Notes: a model not told the origin generated them from the letters alone. Positions 8,998 through 18,588 are shown, counted from the first letter of the stretch. The stretch is DNA of 64,000 nucleotides from RPQJ01 sp963744735 (GCA_963744735.1 CAVUVH010000020.1:129131-193130); one strand, 5' to 3'. A program made the numbers and translations.

Positions 8998-11898
8998 TTA
9001 GAACCTGGCCTTCATCCCGACAAAGTACGAAAGTCCGAAGACATCGTAGTAACCGGGAATCGTGTCGAGCGCCTGCGTGCCCGAGCAGCCGGTGCAGAAG
9101 AACGGCGGATCTTCGTCGGTGAGGTTGGTCACGCCGAGGTAGATCTCGGACTCCTGGCCCGGCATGCCGATGAACTCACCGAGGTCGAGGCTGAAGCGCA
9201 GGTTGTGGTACAGGAAATCGTCGACGTCCGGGAAGCCCGCATCCTTGCTGCCCGGGGCCATCTCGGCGCTGCCCACGTAGCGCATGTTCCAGTTCGCGCC
9301 AAACGGGCCGATCCGATAGCCGATATTGGCGTTGCCCGTCGTCTCGATGAAGCCCTGGTCCGAGGTCGAACCGCCGGCGATACCGAGATAGTCGATGGTT
9401 TCCTGCCCGGCGATGGGCGTGTAGTCCGCCTGGTCGTAGAAGGTCATCAGCAACTGGATGTTGAAGCGGCCCCAATCGCCGGTATCGAACATGTAGCTCG
9501 CGTCGACGTCGACACCGCTGACCTCCAGGCTGGCGATGTTCTCGAGTTGCTCGTTGACGTCCGTGAGCACGTAGTTGGCGCCAGGAACAAGCACGTTCTG
9601 GCCGCGGGTCACGACGTTGCACAGCAGGCGCGACTCGGTGTCGTAGCAGAGGTTGGTGGCATCCTGGCGGCCGACCGCCGTGATCTGGTCGCTGATCTCG
9701 ATCTCGAATCGATCGACGGTCAGGGCAAAGTTCGGCAGGAAGCCAGGCGTCCAGACCAGGCCGTAGGTAAGGCTGTCGGATTCCTCAGGCGCCAGGTTCG
9801 GATTGCCACCCGAGAGGCCTGCTACGCTCTGCTCGACGACGAGTGGCGGCTCGTAGCCCGCGGGCACGCCGTCAGCCAGGCAGTTCGCCGCGCGTGTCGG
9901 GCTGTTGTTGCGACGCGCCTCGGTGCACGGATCGTTCACGACGCCGAAGGTCTGGCCGATGCCCGACAATTCTCCCGGGACCGGCGTCCGGACCGCTCGC
10001 GACTGCATCGCACGGAAACGCAGGCTCTTGATCGGTGCCCAGTCGCCGCCGTACTTCCAGGTCTCATAGTTGTCGCCGCGCGACGGATCCGACCAGCGGA
10101 ACGCTGCCTCCGCATTCAAACCATAAACGAAAGGCAGATCCTTGAGGATCGGCACGAGGGCCTCGGTGAAGATCTCCGAGGTGCGGGTCGTCGACTCGTC
10201 CACGTCGCTGATCTGGTTGCCGGTCGTCGTCGCGTTGTTGATGTAGTTGTCGTGGTCGAGATTGCCCGAGAACGACCGGTACTCCGCGCCGACGACTGCC
10301 CGCAGGCCGCCCGCCGGGAGGTCGAACAGCGTACCGCCTACCCAGGCGACCGAGTCGTTCAGCTCGCTCTCGCCTGTCGAGTTCGAGTTCGCGCCAAGCG
10401 CCGCGATCATCTCGGGCGTGTAATTGAACGGGTTGATCGGAATGCAACCGGTGGCCCGTGCGCCCGGATCGATGCAGCGATACTGGCCAGGATTGTCCGG
10501 ATCGGCCTCGACACGCAGACCGTAGTACAGGCGATCGGTCCGGACGAGACCCTCGGTCCCGAGGTCGACCTTGGTGCGGCCCCAGACGTGCGAAACTTCC
10601 CAGTTCCAGTCGTTGCCAAGCCCAAACAGCGAATCGAAATCTCCCTTCAGGCCGGCCACCGCGCGCGTGGTGTCACGATCGCTGCTGGCACCGCGATCTT
10701 GGATCATGTTGAAGCGCTGCCACCACACGATGTCAGTCGCTTCCGGATCGTTTGCCAGGACCGCGTTCCGGAGTTCCACCGGCACGAATGGATTGTCGAT
10801 CGGCAGGTTTGCAGCGAGTCCATCGACACCCGGGCCGCCGCCATACAGGCTGCCGGCCTGATCTGATTGGTACGGGTGCGCCTCAAACCGCGAATCGATC
10901 TTCGACTGGCCGTAATTCAGCTCGGCAAAAGCAGAGATGCGCTCTGCAACGGGGTATTCGAGATCGGCGGCGAGCATGATGCGCTCGGTCGGGATCGCGA
11001 GGTCGCGATTAGCATTGCGGTTGTAGCCGTCGATTGCGGTGACGAACGGGATCAGGTTGCCCTCGTCGTCCGTGATGCTGCCGTTGCGGACGGTGTAGCC
11101 CGTGTCGGCGAAGAACCGACCGCCGGGGCTCACGCCTGAGCGGGCTGTCGGACCGCGGCGCTGGGTCGCCGGGCTCGTCCACGCGAAGTCTTCTGCGCAG
11201 AGGTAGCGGTCGGCACAGCTGACCTGGCCCTGATCGTCGTACTGAATGGTGACCAGCGCGTTTCCGCCATCACCAAACTTGCCGCCCATCATCACGTAGG
11301 CACCAGGGCCTTCGTTGTCACCCTGGTCGGTCGCGCCGTACGACACGCCGACTTCGATGCCCTCGAAGTTCTTCTTGGTGATGATGTTGACCACGCCGGC
11401 GACGGCGTCAGCGCCGTAGATCGCGGCGGCGCCGCCGGTGATGACTTCCATGCGCTCGATGTTGGCCGACGGGATCGTGTTGAAGTCGACCCCCGTGGAC
11501 GTCGATGTGCCGCCGGGCATTCGGCGACCGTTGAGCAGCGTGAGCGTGCGCACAGAGCCGAGGTTCCGCAGGTTGGTCAGGTTAAGGCCCGCGGACTCAA
11601 CACCCGAAAATGTCGACTGCGTGCGCGACGCGCCGAATCCCGGCGCAAACTGCGGCAGCGTCGTCACGAGTTCGGCGATGTTCTCGGTGCCGATGTTCTG
11701 GAACGCGTCCTGGCCGAACGAGACTGTCGGTACCGCGGCCTCGACCTCGGTTCGCAGGATGCGCGATCCGGTGACAACGACCTGCTCGAGCTCTTGCTCC
11801 TGCTGTGCGAACGCCGCGGGGGCATGAATCCCGGCGCCTGCAGCGCTGGCCGCAATCAGTGCGAAGCGCACCGCGGCTGTCACATTACGATTGGTCAT
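8998..11898 (-). CDS. TonB-dependent outer-membrane receptor
   Basis: 966 residues from ATG 11898. I preferred this to the upstream ATG 11943 because it gives a clean signal peptide ending APAAFAQ. The TonB box region EQVVVTGSRI is followed by the plug domain (LNGRRMPGGTS, ERMEVITGGAAAIYGADAVAGVVNIITKK) and a long beta-barrel ending GLSYFVGMKARF with terminal aromatic-x-Phe. This large class, abundant in Xanthomonadales-like bacteria, imports iron complexes, saccharides or other large substrates using the proton-motive force. No neighbouring enzyme reveals the ligand. Confidence 0.93.
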   Translation of the reverse strand: MTNRNVTAAVRFALIAASAAGAGIHAPAAFAQQEQELEQVVVTGSRILRTEVEAAVPTVSFGQDAFQNIGTENIAELVTTLPQFAPGFGASRTQSTFSGVESAGLNLTNLRNLGSVRTLTLLNGRRMPGGTSTSTGVDFNTIPSANIERMEVITGGAAAIYGADAVAGVVNIITKKNFEGIEVGVSYGATDQGDNEGPGAYVMMGGKFGDGGNALVTIQYDDQGQVSCADRYLCAEDFAWTSPATQRRGPTARSGVSPGGRFFADTGYTVRNGSITDDEGNLIPFVTAIDGYNRNANRDLAIPTERIMLAADLEYPVAERISAFAELNYGQSKIDSRFEAHPYQSDQAGSLYGGGPGVDGLAANLPIDNPFVPVELRNAVLANDPEATDIVWWQRFNMIQDRGASSDRDTTRAVAGLKGDFDSLFGLGNDWNWEVSHVWGRTKVDLGTEGLVRTDRLYYGLRVEADPDNPGQYRCIDPGARATGCIPINPFNYTPEMIAALGANSNSTGESELNDSVAWVGGTLFDLPAGGLRAVVGAEYRSFSGNLDHDNYINNATTTGNQISDVDESTTRTSEIFTEALVPILKDLPFVYGLNAEAAFRWSDPSRGDNYETWKYGGDWAPIKSLRFRAMQSRAVRTPVPGELSGIGQTFGVVNDPCTEARRNNSPTRAANCLADGVPAGYEPPLVVEQSVAGLSGGNPNLAPEESDSLTYGLVWTPGFLPNFALTVDRFEIEISDQITAVGRQDATNLCYDTESRLLCNVVTRGQNVLVPGANYVLTDVNEQLENIASLEVSGVDVDASYMFDTGDWGRFNIQLLMTFYDQADYTPIAGQETIDYLGIAGGSTSDQGFIETTGNANIGYRIGPFGANWNMRYVGSAEMAPGSKDAGFPDVDDFLYHNLRFSLDLGEFIGMPGQESEIYLGVTNLTDEDPPFFCTGCSGTQALDTIPGYYDVFGLSYFVGMKARF

Positions 11899-11943
11899 CA
11901 CTTCCTCCACAAAAGAAGTATTCAGAACGATTTGCTGCCGCAT

Positions 11944-12413
11944 CTGTGCCGGCAGGACAGTTACCTAAGAGCTCTGCGGACCGTCGCTCTTCTTGCGACG
12001 CGTACGCATGTGCCGTGAATGGTACACCTGACGCGAACGCGCTGGGAAGGCTCCGTTGTGATTAAGCAACCCGAGCGACGTCCGAGGCAAACCTTGTGTC
12101 GCAGTCGCCGCACGTCTGGACTGACTTTATGCACGTCCCAGCGGTCTTGGTCGCTGTTCCTCATGGTTGATGCAAAAATGCAACAATTTGGATGGCGCCA
12201 TTCGTTGCGTCACGGCGACAGGAAAAGCGAAGTTGCGGGACTTCTTGTCAGGCCGATGCTTCAGGGTCGGCTGCGTGCCCGATTCCATGCGAATCGGCAT
12301 GTTGCGACAGATCGCCTGGTGGCCGTCCCCCGCGGGTTGGCGGCGATCGGCGCGACTGAGCGGATCAGGACGAACTTCGTGAAGCCATGTCCAGTCGTCC
12401 TGATAACGCCAGA
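11944..12413. other. intergenic region upstream of the TonB-dependent receptor
   Basis: About 470 bases without a supportable gene. Short open frames exist on both strands, but their translations look like random high-Arg sequence. The region is less GC-rich than its surroundings and presumably holds the receptor promoter. The only distinct structure I see is the palindrome at 12167-12186. Confidence 0.5.
12167..12186. promoter_or_regulatory. imperfect palindrome, possible operator
   Basis: TTGATGCA-AAAA-TGCAACAA is an eight-base inverted repeat with one mismatch around an AAAA spacer, in an otherwise GC-rich stretch about 270 bases upstream of the receptor start. It has the size and symmetry of a LacI/GntR-type site. 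No regulator gene is adjacent. Confidence 0.35.
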
Positions 12414-12948
12414 CTACTGATCGCTATTCGCGCAAGGCGAGTCTCCCGCAGCCCGACCGGCCTCCGGCCGCAGCACGCGGTCGCCGACCTTGATGCCGTG
12501 CCTGGCGACCGTGCCGGCCTTCAGTTCCACCACCAGCGCCACCCGCTTGCCGGAGCGGATGTCCGCCAGCGACAGGGGCGTGGCGCGCTCCTTGATCGTC
12601 ACGACGCAGCCATCGGCGTCGGCGAACAGCATGTCGAGCGACAGCCGGGTGTTCTTCATCCACATCGAGACGTACTGCGGCGGCTCGTAGATCGAAGATC
12701 ATGGCCTGGTCGGGGCCCATCTCGCTGTCCTCGACGAACATCAGGCCCTGCGCGCGGGTTTTTGCGGTGTCGGCGCGCCAGGCCTCGAAGACCGGCTGCC
12801 GGAAGCTCGAGCGGGTCGCAATGGCGATGCGTTCGCGTGGGTAGGCGCTCAACGGAATGGCGTCGGCTTCATCCGGCGCGGCCTGCAGCGGCAGCGCCAG
12901 CCACGAACAGGCGAGGGCGATCAGTGCGATGCGGACGAGGGCAGGCAA
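12414..12948 (-). CDS. DUF192 exported protein (frameshifted)
   Basis: Start ATG 12948 gives a signal peptide (MPALVRIALIALACSWLALP...LQA), then FEAWRADTAKTRAQGLMFVE, the first DUF192 motif. Near 12692 the frame shifts by one, and the other frame supplies YEPPQYVSMWMKNTRLSLD, MLFADADGCVV and GIKVGDRVLR, the rest of the domain. Joined length about 178 residues. DUF192 proteins are small single-domain exported proteins of uncertain role. Confidence 0.8.
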
Positions 12949-12952
12949 GGGC

Positions 12953-13579
12953 TCAGGGATCCTGCGGGTAAGCGATGATGGCCTCGACGTCGAACCGCGA
13001 GACCAGCACAGATCCGGTCCCTGCGGGGACGGCGCGCGCAGGCTGGGTGCAGTAGCCGCGGCCCGTCAGGAAGTACAGACCCGCGGCACCGGCGACAGGT
13101 TCCTGCCGCACCTCGTCCAGCGCGCACTTGTCGTCGCCCTGGGTGGCGTAGAACTCGCCCGCGCCTTCGCGGACGATCGTCACGCTGGCCGGCACGTTGC
13201 GGCCGGACGGTGCAGACCGGGCCAGTGCGATGCCGACGATCAGCAGCAGCGGTTCGTCGCCCGCATTGCCCTTGTAGACCAGGCGCACGCCGTCGCCCCC
13301 CGGCCGGGGACCGCCGAGACACTGGCGCACGCCTGGCGCCGCCCAATCGATCTCGGTGTCGATCACGCCCTGCAATCGCGCGCGGATCGAACCCTTGTCA
13401 GCGGCGCGGCAGAGCGCCGAGGCCGCCTCGAAGCCGGAGCCTGCCGCAGCGTCGGGCTTTGATTCGACTTGGGGCCGGGCCGAGGGCTCGACCTGCGGGT
13501 CGGCGTGGCCGCAGCCGGCGCCGAGGATCGCCAGCAGTGTCGCTGCCGCAAATCCCGTCCGCGCTCCGCGTCGACACAC
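12953..13579 (-). CDS. lipoprotein of unknown function
   Basis: From GTG 13579 the product is about 208 residues. It opens with CRRGARTGFAAATLLAILGA, then GC, a hydrophobic signal with a lipobox-like ILGAGC, then a Pro/Ser/Glu-rich linker and a soluble domain with four further Cys residues. The frame is open upstream to 13705 but would overlap the next gene by 92 bases, so the internal GTG is more likely. I do not recognise the domain. It ends four bases before the DUF192 gene and is probably co-transcribed with it. Confidence 0.6.
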   Translation of the reverse strand: MCRRGARTGFAAATLLAILGAGCGHADPQVEPSARPQVESKPDAAAGSGFEAASALCRAADKGSIRARLQGVIDTEIDWAAPGVRQCLGGPRPGGDGVRLVYKGNAGDEPLLLIVGIALARSAPSGRNVPASVTIVREGAGEFYATQGDDKCALDEVRQEPVAGAAGLYFLTGRGYCTQPARAVPAGTGSVLVSRFDVEAIIAYPQDP

Positions 13580-13613
13580 CTGCCCGACCGGGGCCGGCTC
13601 GATCCTGCGTCGC

Positions 13614-14561
13614 TCAGGCAAGCACGGGTCGCTGCTGTTCGGGGGCGGATTCTTCGCCGGCCGGCCGCGCGTCCCGGACCAGCAGTGACTTGGCCAACTG
13701 ACCATGAAGATAGCCGATGCCCCTCGCGAGATGCAGCGTGACGGTGAGCAGCACTATCCCCAAGATCGACATGAAGGGCAACAGCGCCGGATGCGGCGAC
13801 TGCATGACCACGTCGTCGAGCGCGATGAAGCTGGCGTGATGCAGCAACAGGACGATCGGCGCGATGATCAGGGCGAGCGAGGTGGCGATGCCGGTCACGA
13901 CGAACGTGAAGTAGAAGATGCCGAGCGGCAGCATCAGGAACAGGTACAGCAGCGTGCCCCAGGTGCGCGGGTCGCGCAGCATGTCCAGCACACGCTGCAC
14001 CCAGCCGGCGGCAGGCCCGGGATGCACTGGCCGCCGCGGCATGCGCGTGCCGAGCAGGGCCTCGACGATGCGGCCTTCCGCCAGCGCCAGCACCCGCGTG
14101 ATGCCCACGAACAACAGGAAAATGGGCAGGCCGATGATCAGGATGGCCGTGCCGATCGACAGCGACACGCCGGTCACGGCGAAGGTGAAATAGAACACGC
14201 CCGTGGCCAGCGCGAGCAGCATGTAGGCCAGGCTCAGGTAGGCGCGCGAATCGGCGTAGACGCCAAAGAACCGGCCGAGCGTCGAGTGCTTGGGCTTCGG
14301 CGGCGGCGTGCGCAGTGCCGCCTGCACCCGTGTCTCGTTCATGCGGTACGCGTCGGCGACCTCGCCCGGCGCGCCGTAGCTGGCGACGATGCGTTCCAGC
14401 ATCACCTGTTCAGTCAGCTCCGGGTGCTGCGCGAGTTCCGCCCGCAGGTGTTCCTCGGCGTCGTAAAGCGCGTCCTGCACCAGGGCCGGATCGGCCTGCT
14501 GCAGTTCGGCGCGGAGCAGGTCGAGGTAGGACTCGACGGTAACCGGTGTGGCGGCCGTCAT
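13614..14561 (-). CDS. HAAS-domain membrane protein partnered with PadR regulator
   Basis: 315 residues. Residues 1-80 form a helical HAAS (DUF1700-like) domain (YLDLLRAELQQADPALVQDA, then EEHLRAEL). The rest carries two pairs of membrane helices with closely similar sequence (GVFYFTFAVTGVSLS and GIFYFTFVVTGIATS), indicating internal duplication of a putative sensor unit. Its ATG overlaps the PadR stop as ATGA. PadR-HAAS operons are a recurrent pairing in which the membrane protein is thought to signal envelope state; the ligand is unknown. Confidence 0.8.
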   Translation of the reverse strand: MTAATPVTVESYLDLLRAELQQADPALVQDALYDAEEHLRAELAQHPELTEQVMLERIVASYGAPGEVADAYRMNETRVQAALRTPPPKPKHSTLGRFFGVYADSRAYLSLAYMLLALATGVFYFTFAVTGVSLSIGTAILIIGLPIFLLFVGITRVLALAEGRIVEALLGTRMPRRPVHPGPAAGWVQRVLDMLRDPRTWGTLLYLFLMLPLGIFYFTFVVTGIATSLALIIAPIVLLLHHASFIALDDVVMQSPHPALLPFMSILGIVLLTVTLHLARGIGYLHGQLAKSLLVRDARPAGEESAPEQQRPVLA

Positions 14562-14986
14562 GACGGCATCTCCTGTGCGGCGGAAGGCTTGACGACGGTG
14601 TCGACGAAAGTACGTGTGGCGAACCAGGTGTCGCGCCACGCCTGCAGCACCTCGCGGCCCAGGGGCGTGATGCGGTAGTAGCGGCGGGGTGGCCCGGAAT
14701 ACGAGGGAACGACCCGGCTCGACAGCAGCCCTGCGCCGCTCATGTTGCGCAGCACCGGATACAACGCGCCCTGCTTGAACGGGGCGACCGGCAGCTCGTC
14801 GCTGCTCAGGCGCCGGGCAATTTCGTAGCCGTAGAGGTCGGTATCGGCCTCGGCCAGCACGGACAGCAGCACCAGCGAGGTCAGGCCCGCGCTGAGCTCG
14901 CGCTGGAACTTGCGGGCCTGCGCCTCGGCTGGCGCGTCCTCGGCGGTGGCAACCGCATCGTCGTCCTGACTTTGCATGCGATCCAT
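14558..14986 (-). CDS. PadR-family transcriptional regulator
   Basis: 142 residues. The winged-helix core runs LVLLSVLAEADTDLYGYEIA, LPVAPFKQGALYPVLRNMSGAG and SGPPRRYYRITPLGREVLQAW, the standard PadR fold. An acidic, Ala-rich 25-residue N-terminal extension precedes it. PadR proteins are usually repressors of their own operon. Here the second gene is a HAAS membrane protein, coupled by ATGA. The AT-rich region upstream has a good promoter with overlapping inverted repeats. Confidence 0.88.
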   Translation of the reverse strand: MDRMQSQDDDAVATAEDAPAEAQARKFQRELSAGLTSLVLLSVLAEADTDLYGYEIARRLSSDELPVAPFKQGALYPVLRNMSGAGLLSSRVVPSYSGPPRRYYRITPLGREVLQAWRDTWFATRTFVDTVVKPSAAQEMPS

Positions 14987-15007
14987 CTCGTTGTTAGCTT
15001 GGTTGTA

Positions 15008-15036
15008 TTGTTAATTAGGCACTATTAGGAAGTCAA
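15008..15036 (-). promoter_or_regulatory. sigma70-type promoter of the padR operon
   Basis: On the minus strand, TTGACT (15031-15036) and TAACAA (15008-15013) are separated by 17 bases, in an island of low GC. The overlapping ACTATTAGG...AGTCAATAGT segment forms an imperfect inverted repeat that could be the PadR site. The predicted start lies roughly 14 bases before the padR ATG. Confidence 0.55.
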
Positions 15037-15145
15037 TAGTAATACTGATCAATTTATAGTGATGCACCGCAGCATGGTACTTCGCGCTGCATCGACTCTG
15101 TACTATCCCCATCAGGCGCTGTTTGCCTGAATGGAGTCGTGCGGG

Positions 15146-16426
15146 ATGTCGACCGAACAACAGCGAGTGTTTGCTCCGCGGCGATATCTCAGCCGGCTGA
15201 CCCGGGGTACGCAGGCGATCATCATGGCGGGCGGTCGAGGCGAGCGGCTCAAGCAGCTCACCGAGGACCGCTGCAAGCCCGCAGCGCCTTTCGGCGGCAA
15301 GTTCCGCATCGTCGATTTCGTGCTGTCCAACTGCCTGAACTCTGGCATCCGGCAGATCTCGGTCCTCACGCAATACAAGGCGCATTCGCTGATCCAGCAC
15401 ATCGGCAAGGGCTGGGGTTTCCTGCGCGGGGAATTCGGCGAGTTCATCGAGATCATTCCGGCGCAGCAGCGCCTCGGACCCGAGTGGTACCAGGGCACGG
15501 CCGATGCGCTGTGGCAGAACATGGACCTGATCCGCGCGCACCGGCCGCTGCACGTGCTGGTGCTGGCGGGCGACCACATCTACAAGATGGACTACGGCCC
15601 GATGATCGGCTTCCACGTCGAGAAGGAAGCCGACATCACGGTCGGCGTGGTGGAAGTGCCGCTCGACCGCGCGCGCGAGTTCGGCGTGCTCGGCGTCGAC
15701 GAGTCGAACCGCGTACTGAACTTCCTCGAGAAGCCGACCGATCCGCCGCCGCTGCCGGGACGGCCCGACGTGGCGATGGCCTCGATGGGCATCTACGTCT
15801 TCAATCCACGGCTGCTCGAGCGCCTGTTGCGCGCGGACGCCGAAGACCCGTCGTCGGCGCACGATTTCGGCAAGAACATCATCCCGCAGGCGATCGACAA
15901 GCTGCGCGTCTTCGCCTATCCGTTCGAGGACGTGCGCAGCAAGGCGCAGCACTACTGGCGTGACGTCGGCACCATCGACGCATACTACGACGCCAACATG
16001 GAACTGGTGCGCGTCTCGCCCGAACTCAACATCTACGACGAGCAGTGGCCGATCTGGACGTACCAGGAGCAGTTGCCGCCCGCCAAGTTCGTGTTCGACG
16101 ACGACGACCGCCGCGGCTGCGCGATCGACTCGATGGTGTCGGGCGGTTGCATCATCTCCGGCTCGCGCGTGTCGAATTCGCTGCTGTTCTCGCAGGTGCG
16201 CGTGCACGATTACTCCAAGGTCGACCGCTCGGTGATCCTGCCGCGCGTGAGCATCGGCGAGCACTGCGACATCCGCAACGCCATCATCGACGAGGGGACC
16301 GTGGTGCCGGACGGCACCACGATCGGCGTCGATCCGGCGCGTGACCGCGAGCGCTTCTATGTCAGCGAGAACGGCGTTACGCTCGTCACCGCGTCGATGT
16401 TGCGGCCGGCGACCCGCTCGGGCTGA
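15146..16426 (+). CDS. glgC: glucose-1-phosphate adenylyltransferase
   Basis: Makes ADP-glucose from ATP and glucose-1-phosphate, the committed step of bacterial glycogen synthesis. About 426 residues. IIMAGGRGERLKQLTEDRCK is the nucleotide-binding loop, followed by KPAAPFGGKFRIVDF, the catalytic-Asp region GDHIYKMDY and the sugar-phosphate site FLEKP. A left-handed beta-helix occupies the C-terminus. I prefer ATG 15146, preceded by GGAG at nine bases, over ATG 15131, which has no ribosome-binding site. glgA lies just beyond a lipoprotein gene, convergently oriented. Confidence 0.93.
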   Translation: MSTEQQRVFAPRRYLSRLTRGTQAIIMAGGRGERLKQLTEDRCKPAAPFGGKFRIVDFVLSNCLNSGIRQISVLTQYKAHSLIQHIGKGWGFLRGEFGEFIEIIPAQQRLGPEWYQGTADALWQNMDLIRAHRPLHVLVLAGDHIYKMDYGPMIGFHVEKEADITVGVVEVPLDRAREFGVLGVDESNRVLNFLEKPTDPPPLPGRPDVAMASMGIYVFNPRLLERLLRADAEDPSSAHDFGKNIIPQAIDKLRVFAYPFEDVRSKAQHYWRDVGTIDAYYDANMELVRVSPELNIYDEQWPIWTYQEQLPPAKFVFDDDDRRGCAIDSMVSGGCIISGSRVSNSLLFSQVRVHDYSKVDRSVILPRVSIGEHCDIRNAIIDEGTVVPDGTTIGVDPARDRERFYVSENGVTLVTASMLRPATRSG

Positions 16427-16504
16427 AGCCGCGGTCCGCGCCGTCCGTGCAGGCGCTCGTGGCCTGAATTTTCCCCATACCGACCCGCCGGGAGCCCGCG
16501 TCAA

Positions 16505-17008
16505 ATGCTGCTGCGAAACGTACTGCTGAAACTGGCCCTGCTGCTCGCGCTGGCGACGGGCGCCGCCGGCTGCTCGACGCTCGGCAAGAACCTCGAGGCC
16601 CCGGAACTGAGCCTGGTCGGCATCCAGATGCTCTCCACCGACATGTTCGCGCAGAAGTTCAAGGTGCGGGTGCTGGTCAAGAACCCGAACGACCTGGAGC
16701 TGCCGGTCACCGGGATCGACTACAAGATCATCCTGATGGGCGACAGCTTTGCCGACGGCGTCAGCGCCGACCAGTTCCTGCTGCCGGCCAAGGGCGAGGC
16801 CGAATTCGACATGGTCGTCACGACCAATTTCGTCAGCAGCTTCGGCCGGTTGTTGAGCCGCGTCGGTGGCTCGAAGCTCGAGGATCTCAACTACGAGATC
16901 ACCGGCAAGGTGCTGGTGGACAAGGGCATGATCCGCAAGATCCCGTTCAGCCACGCGGGCACCGTGGACGTCTCGCGCGCACTCGGCCCGAAGAAAGGCG
17001 AGACCTGA
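16505..17008 (+). CDS. LEA14/WHy-domain lipoprotein
   Basis: 167 residues. A signal peptide ends in GAAGC (lipobox Cys at about residue 23), followed by an LEA type 2 (water stress and hypersensitive response) beta-sandwich: LSLVGIQMLS, KFKVRVLVKNPNDLELPVTG, and a closing strand ITGKVLVD. Such proteins are linked to desiccation or stress tolerance, with unproven mechanism. GGGAG lies upstream of ATG 16505. It sits between glgC and glgA, possibly read through from glgC. Confidence 0.82.
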   Translation: MLLRNVLLKLALLLALATGAAGCSTLGKNLEAPELSLVGIQMLSTDMFAQKFKVRVLVKNPNDLELPVTGIDYKIILMGDSFADGVSADQFLLPAKGEAEFDMVVTTNFVSSFGRLLSRVGGSKLEDLNYEITGKVLVDKGMIRKIPFSHAGTVDVSRALGPKKGET

Positions 17009-17035
17009 ATTCGCCGCCTGATCAGGCCATGCTGC

Positions 17036-18505
17036 CTACGGCCGTCGTCCAGCCGCGCCGTACAGGGTCCCTCGTACTTCGGCGACGCGGGCATCCCAGG
17101 AAAAATCCTGCCGCATGCCGTTGGCCACCAGCCGGCGCCACACGGTCGGCCAGCCATACCACTCGAGCGCCGTCGACAGCGCCCAGCGCAGGCCGCCGGC
17201 GTCGAAGTCGTTGAACACGATGCCCGTGCCCTCGCCGGTGGCAGGATCAAAATGCTGCACGCTGTCGGCGAGGCCACCGGTGCGGCGCACCACCGGGACG
17301 GTGCCGTATTTCAGGCTGTACATCTGGTTGAGCCCGCAGGGCTCGTACAGCGAGGGCATCAGGAAGATGTCGGCCGCGGCCTCGATGAAATGCGCGAGTT
17401 CCTCGCTGTAGCCGCTGTAGAACACGACGCGGCCCGGAAACCGCTGTTGCAGCTCGTGCAGGAAGCGCTCGTAGCGCTCCTCCCCGCTGCCGAGCACGAC
17501 GAAACGGAAGTCGCGTTCCTGCAGCAGGGACGGCAGCACCTCGAACAGCAGGTCGATGCCCTTCTGCCGCGTGAGCCGGGTGACCATCCCGACCAGCGGC
17601 ACGCCGGCGGGCGCAGGCATCCGCAGCAGGTCGAGCAGCGCTTCCTTGTTGCGGCGCTTGCCGTCCATGCTGCCTGAGTCGTAACGGAACGGCAGGTAGC
17701 GGTCCGTGGCGGGATCCCAGTCCTCGTAGTCCGCACCATTGAGGATGCCGCTGACCGAATCCCGGCGTGCGCGCAGGTCGCCGTCCAGTCCATAGCCGCC
17801 TTCCGGCGTGCGGATTTCATGCGCGTAGGTCGGGCTGACAGTGGTCACCGCGTCGGCGTAAAGGATCCCGTGACGCATCGGGTTGATGCGGCCGTGCCCG
17901 AGGTCGGCCTGGTGCAGGGCCTCGATGCTGACGCCGGGCCCGACGTCGGCCGCCGCGCTGGCCGAGAACACGCCCTGGTAACCGATGTTGTGGATCGTGA
18001 AGACGCTGCTTGCCCGCCCGAACACCTGCGTGTCCCAGGCGTAGGCGGTGCGCAGCAGCAGCGGCGCGAACGCCGTGTGCCAGTCGTTGCAGTGCACGAT
18101 GTCAGGCGCGAACCCCAGCCGCTGGCAGCATTCGAGCGCGGCACGCGTCAGCATCAGGTAGCGCACATGCTCGTCGTGCGCATCCGAGTAGATGAACGGG
18201 CGATCGAACACGGCGGGACAATCCACCAGCTGCACCCAGGCGTCGGAGCCGGGCAGCCGTGCCTCGCGCACGTCGTAGCGGAACTGGCTGGTGCCCACCG
18301 TCACCGAAAGACCCTGCAGGGCCGGGACCGGCCGTTGTTCGCAGCCCTGCAGGTCGGACAGGGCGTGCAGCGGCACGAACACGCGGATGTCGTGTCCGCG
18401 ACGGTGCAGGTGACGCGCGAGCGCCGAGGCGACGTCGCCCAGCCCGCCTGTCTTGGCGAAAGGCGAGATCTCGGCAGTCAGGAAGCAGATGCGCTGGACG
18501 CCCAT
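17036..18505 (-). CDS. glgA: glycogen synthase (ADP-glucose type)
   Basis: Extends alpha-1,4-glucan chains from ADP-glucose. About 489 residues from ATG 18505 (MGVQRICFLTAEISPFAKTG). The KTGGLGDV motif that binds ADP-glucose lies near residue 19. FTIHNIGYQGVF and HCNDWHTAFAPLL are conserved in the N-lobe, and MPSLYEPCGLNQMYSLKYGT is the C-lobe donor site of GT5 enzymes. It is the partner of glgC at 15.1 kb. No branching enzyme or phosphorylase is in the window. Confidence 0.93.
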   Translation of the reverse strand: MGVQRICFLTAEISPFAKTGGLGDVASALARHLHRRGHDIRVFVPLHALSDLQGCEQRPVPALQGLSVTVGTSQFRYDVREARLPGSDAWVQLVDCPAVFDRPFIYSDAHDEHVRYLMLTRAALECCQRLGFAPDIVHCNDWHTAFAPLLLRTAYAWDTQVFGRASSVFTIHNIGYQGVFSASAAADVGPGVSIEALHQADLGHGRINPMRHGILYADAVTTVSPTYAHEIRTPEGGYGLDGDLRARRDSVSGILNGADYEDWDPATDRYLPFRYDSGSMDGKRRNKEALLDLLRMPAPAGVPLVGMVTRLTRQKGIDLLFEVLPSLLQERDFRFVVLGSGEERYERFLHELQQRFPGRVVFYSGYSEELAHFIEAAADIFLMPSLYEPCGLNQMYSLKYGTVPVVRRTGGLADSVQHFDPATGEGTGIVFNDFDAGGLRWALSTALEWYGWPTVWRRLVANGMRQDFSWDARVAEVRGTLYGAAGRRP

Positions 18506-18575
18506 GGACGCGCTAGTTTGCCACACGTGACGGCGCGCTCAGCACGATCCGGGTGGTGTCGGCGCGCGGCGTCGG

Positions 18576-18581
18576 TATTCT
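18576..18581 (+). promoter_or_regulatory. -10 box of the Ada-like gene
   Basis: TATTCT lies seven bases before the chosen ATG 18589, implying a leaderless or nearly leaderless transcript. There is no clear -35, as would suit an activator-dependent promoter. Confidence 0.35.
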
Positions 18582-18588
18582 TTACGGC

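Noticed and set aside
12019..12420. 133-codon plus-strand frame in the gap upstream of the receptor
   Set aside because: No signal peptide, domain or ribosome-binding site, and Arg-rich random composition.
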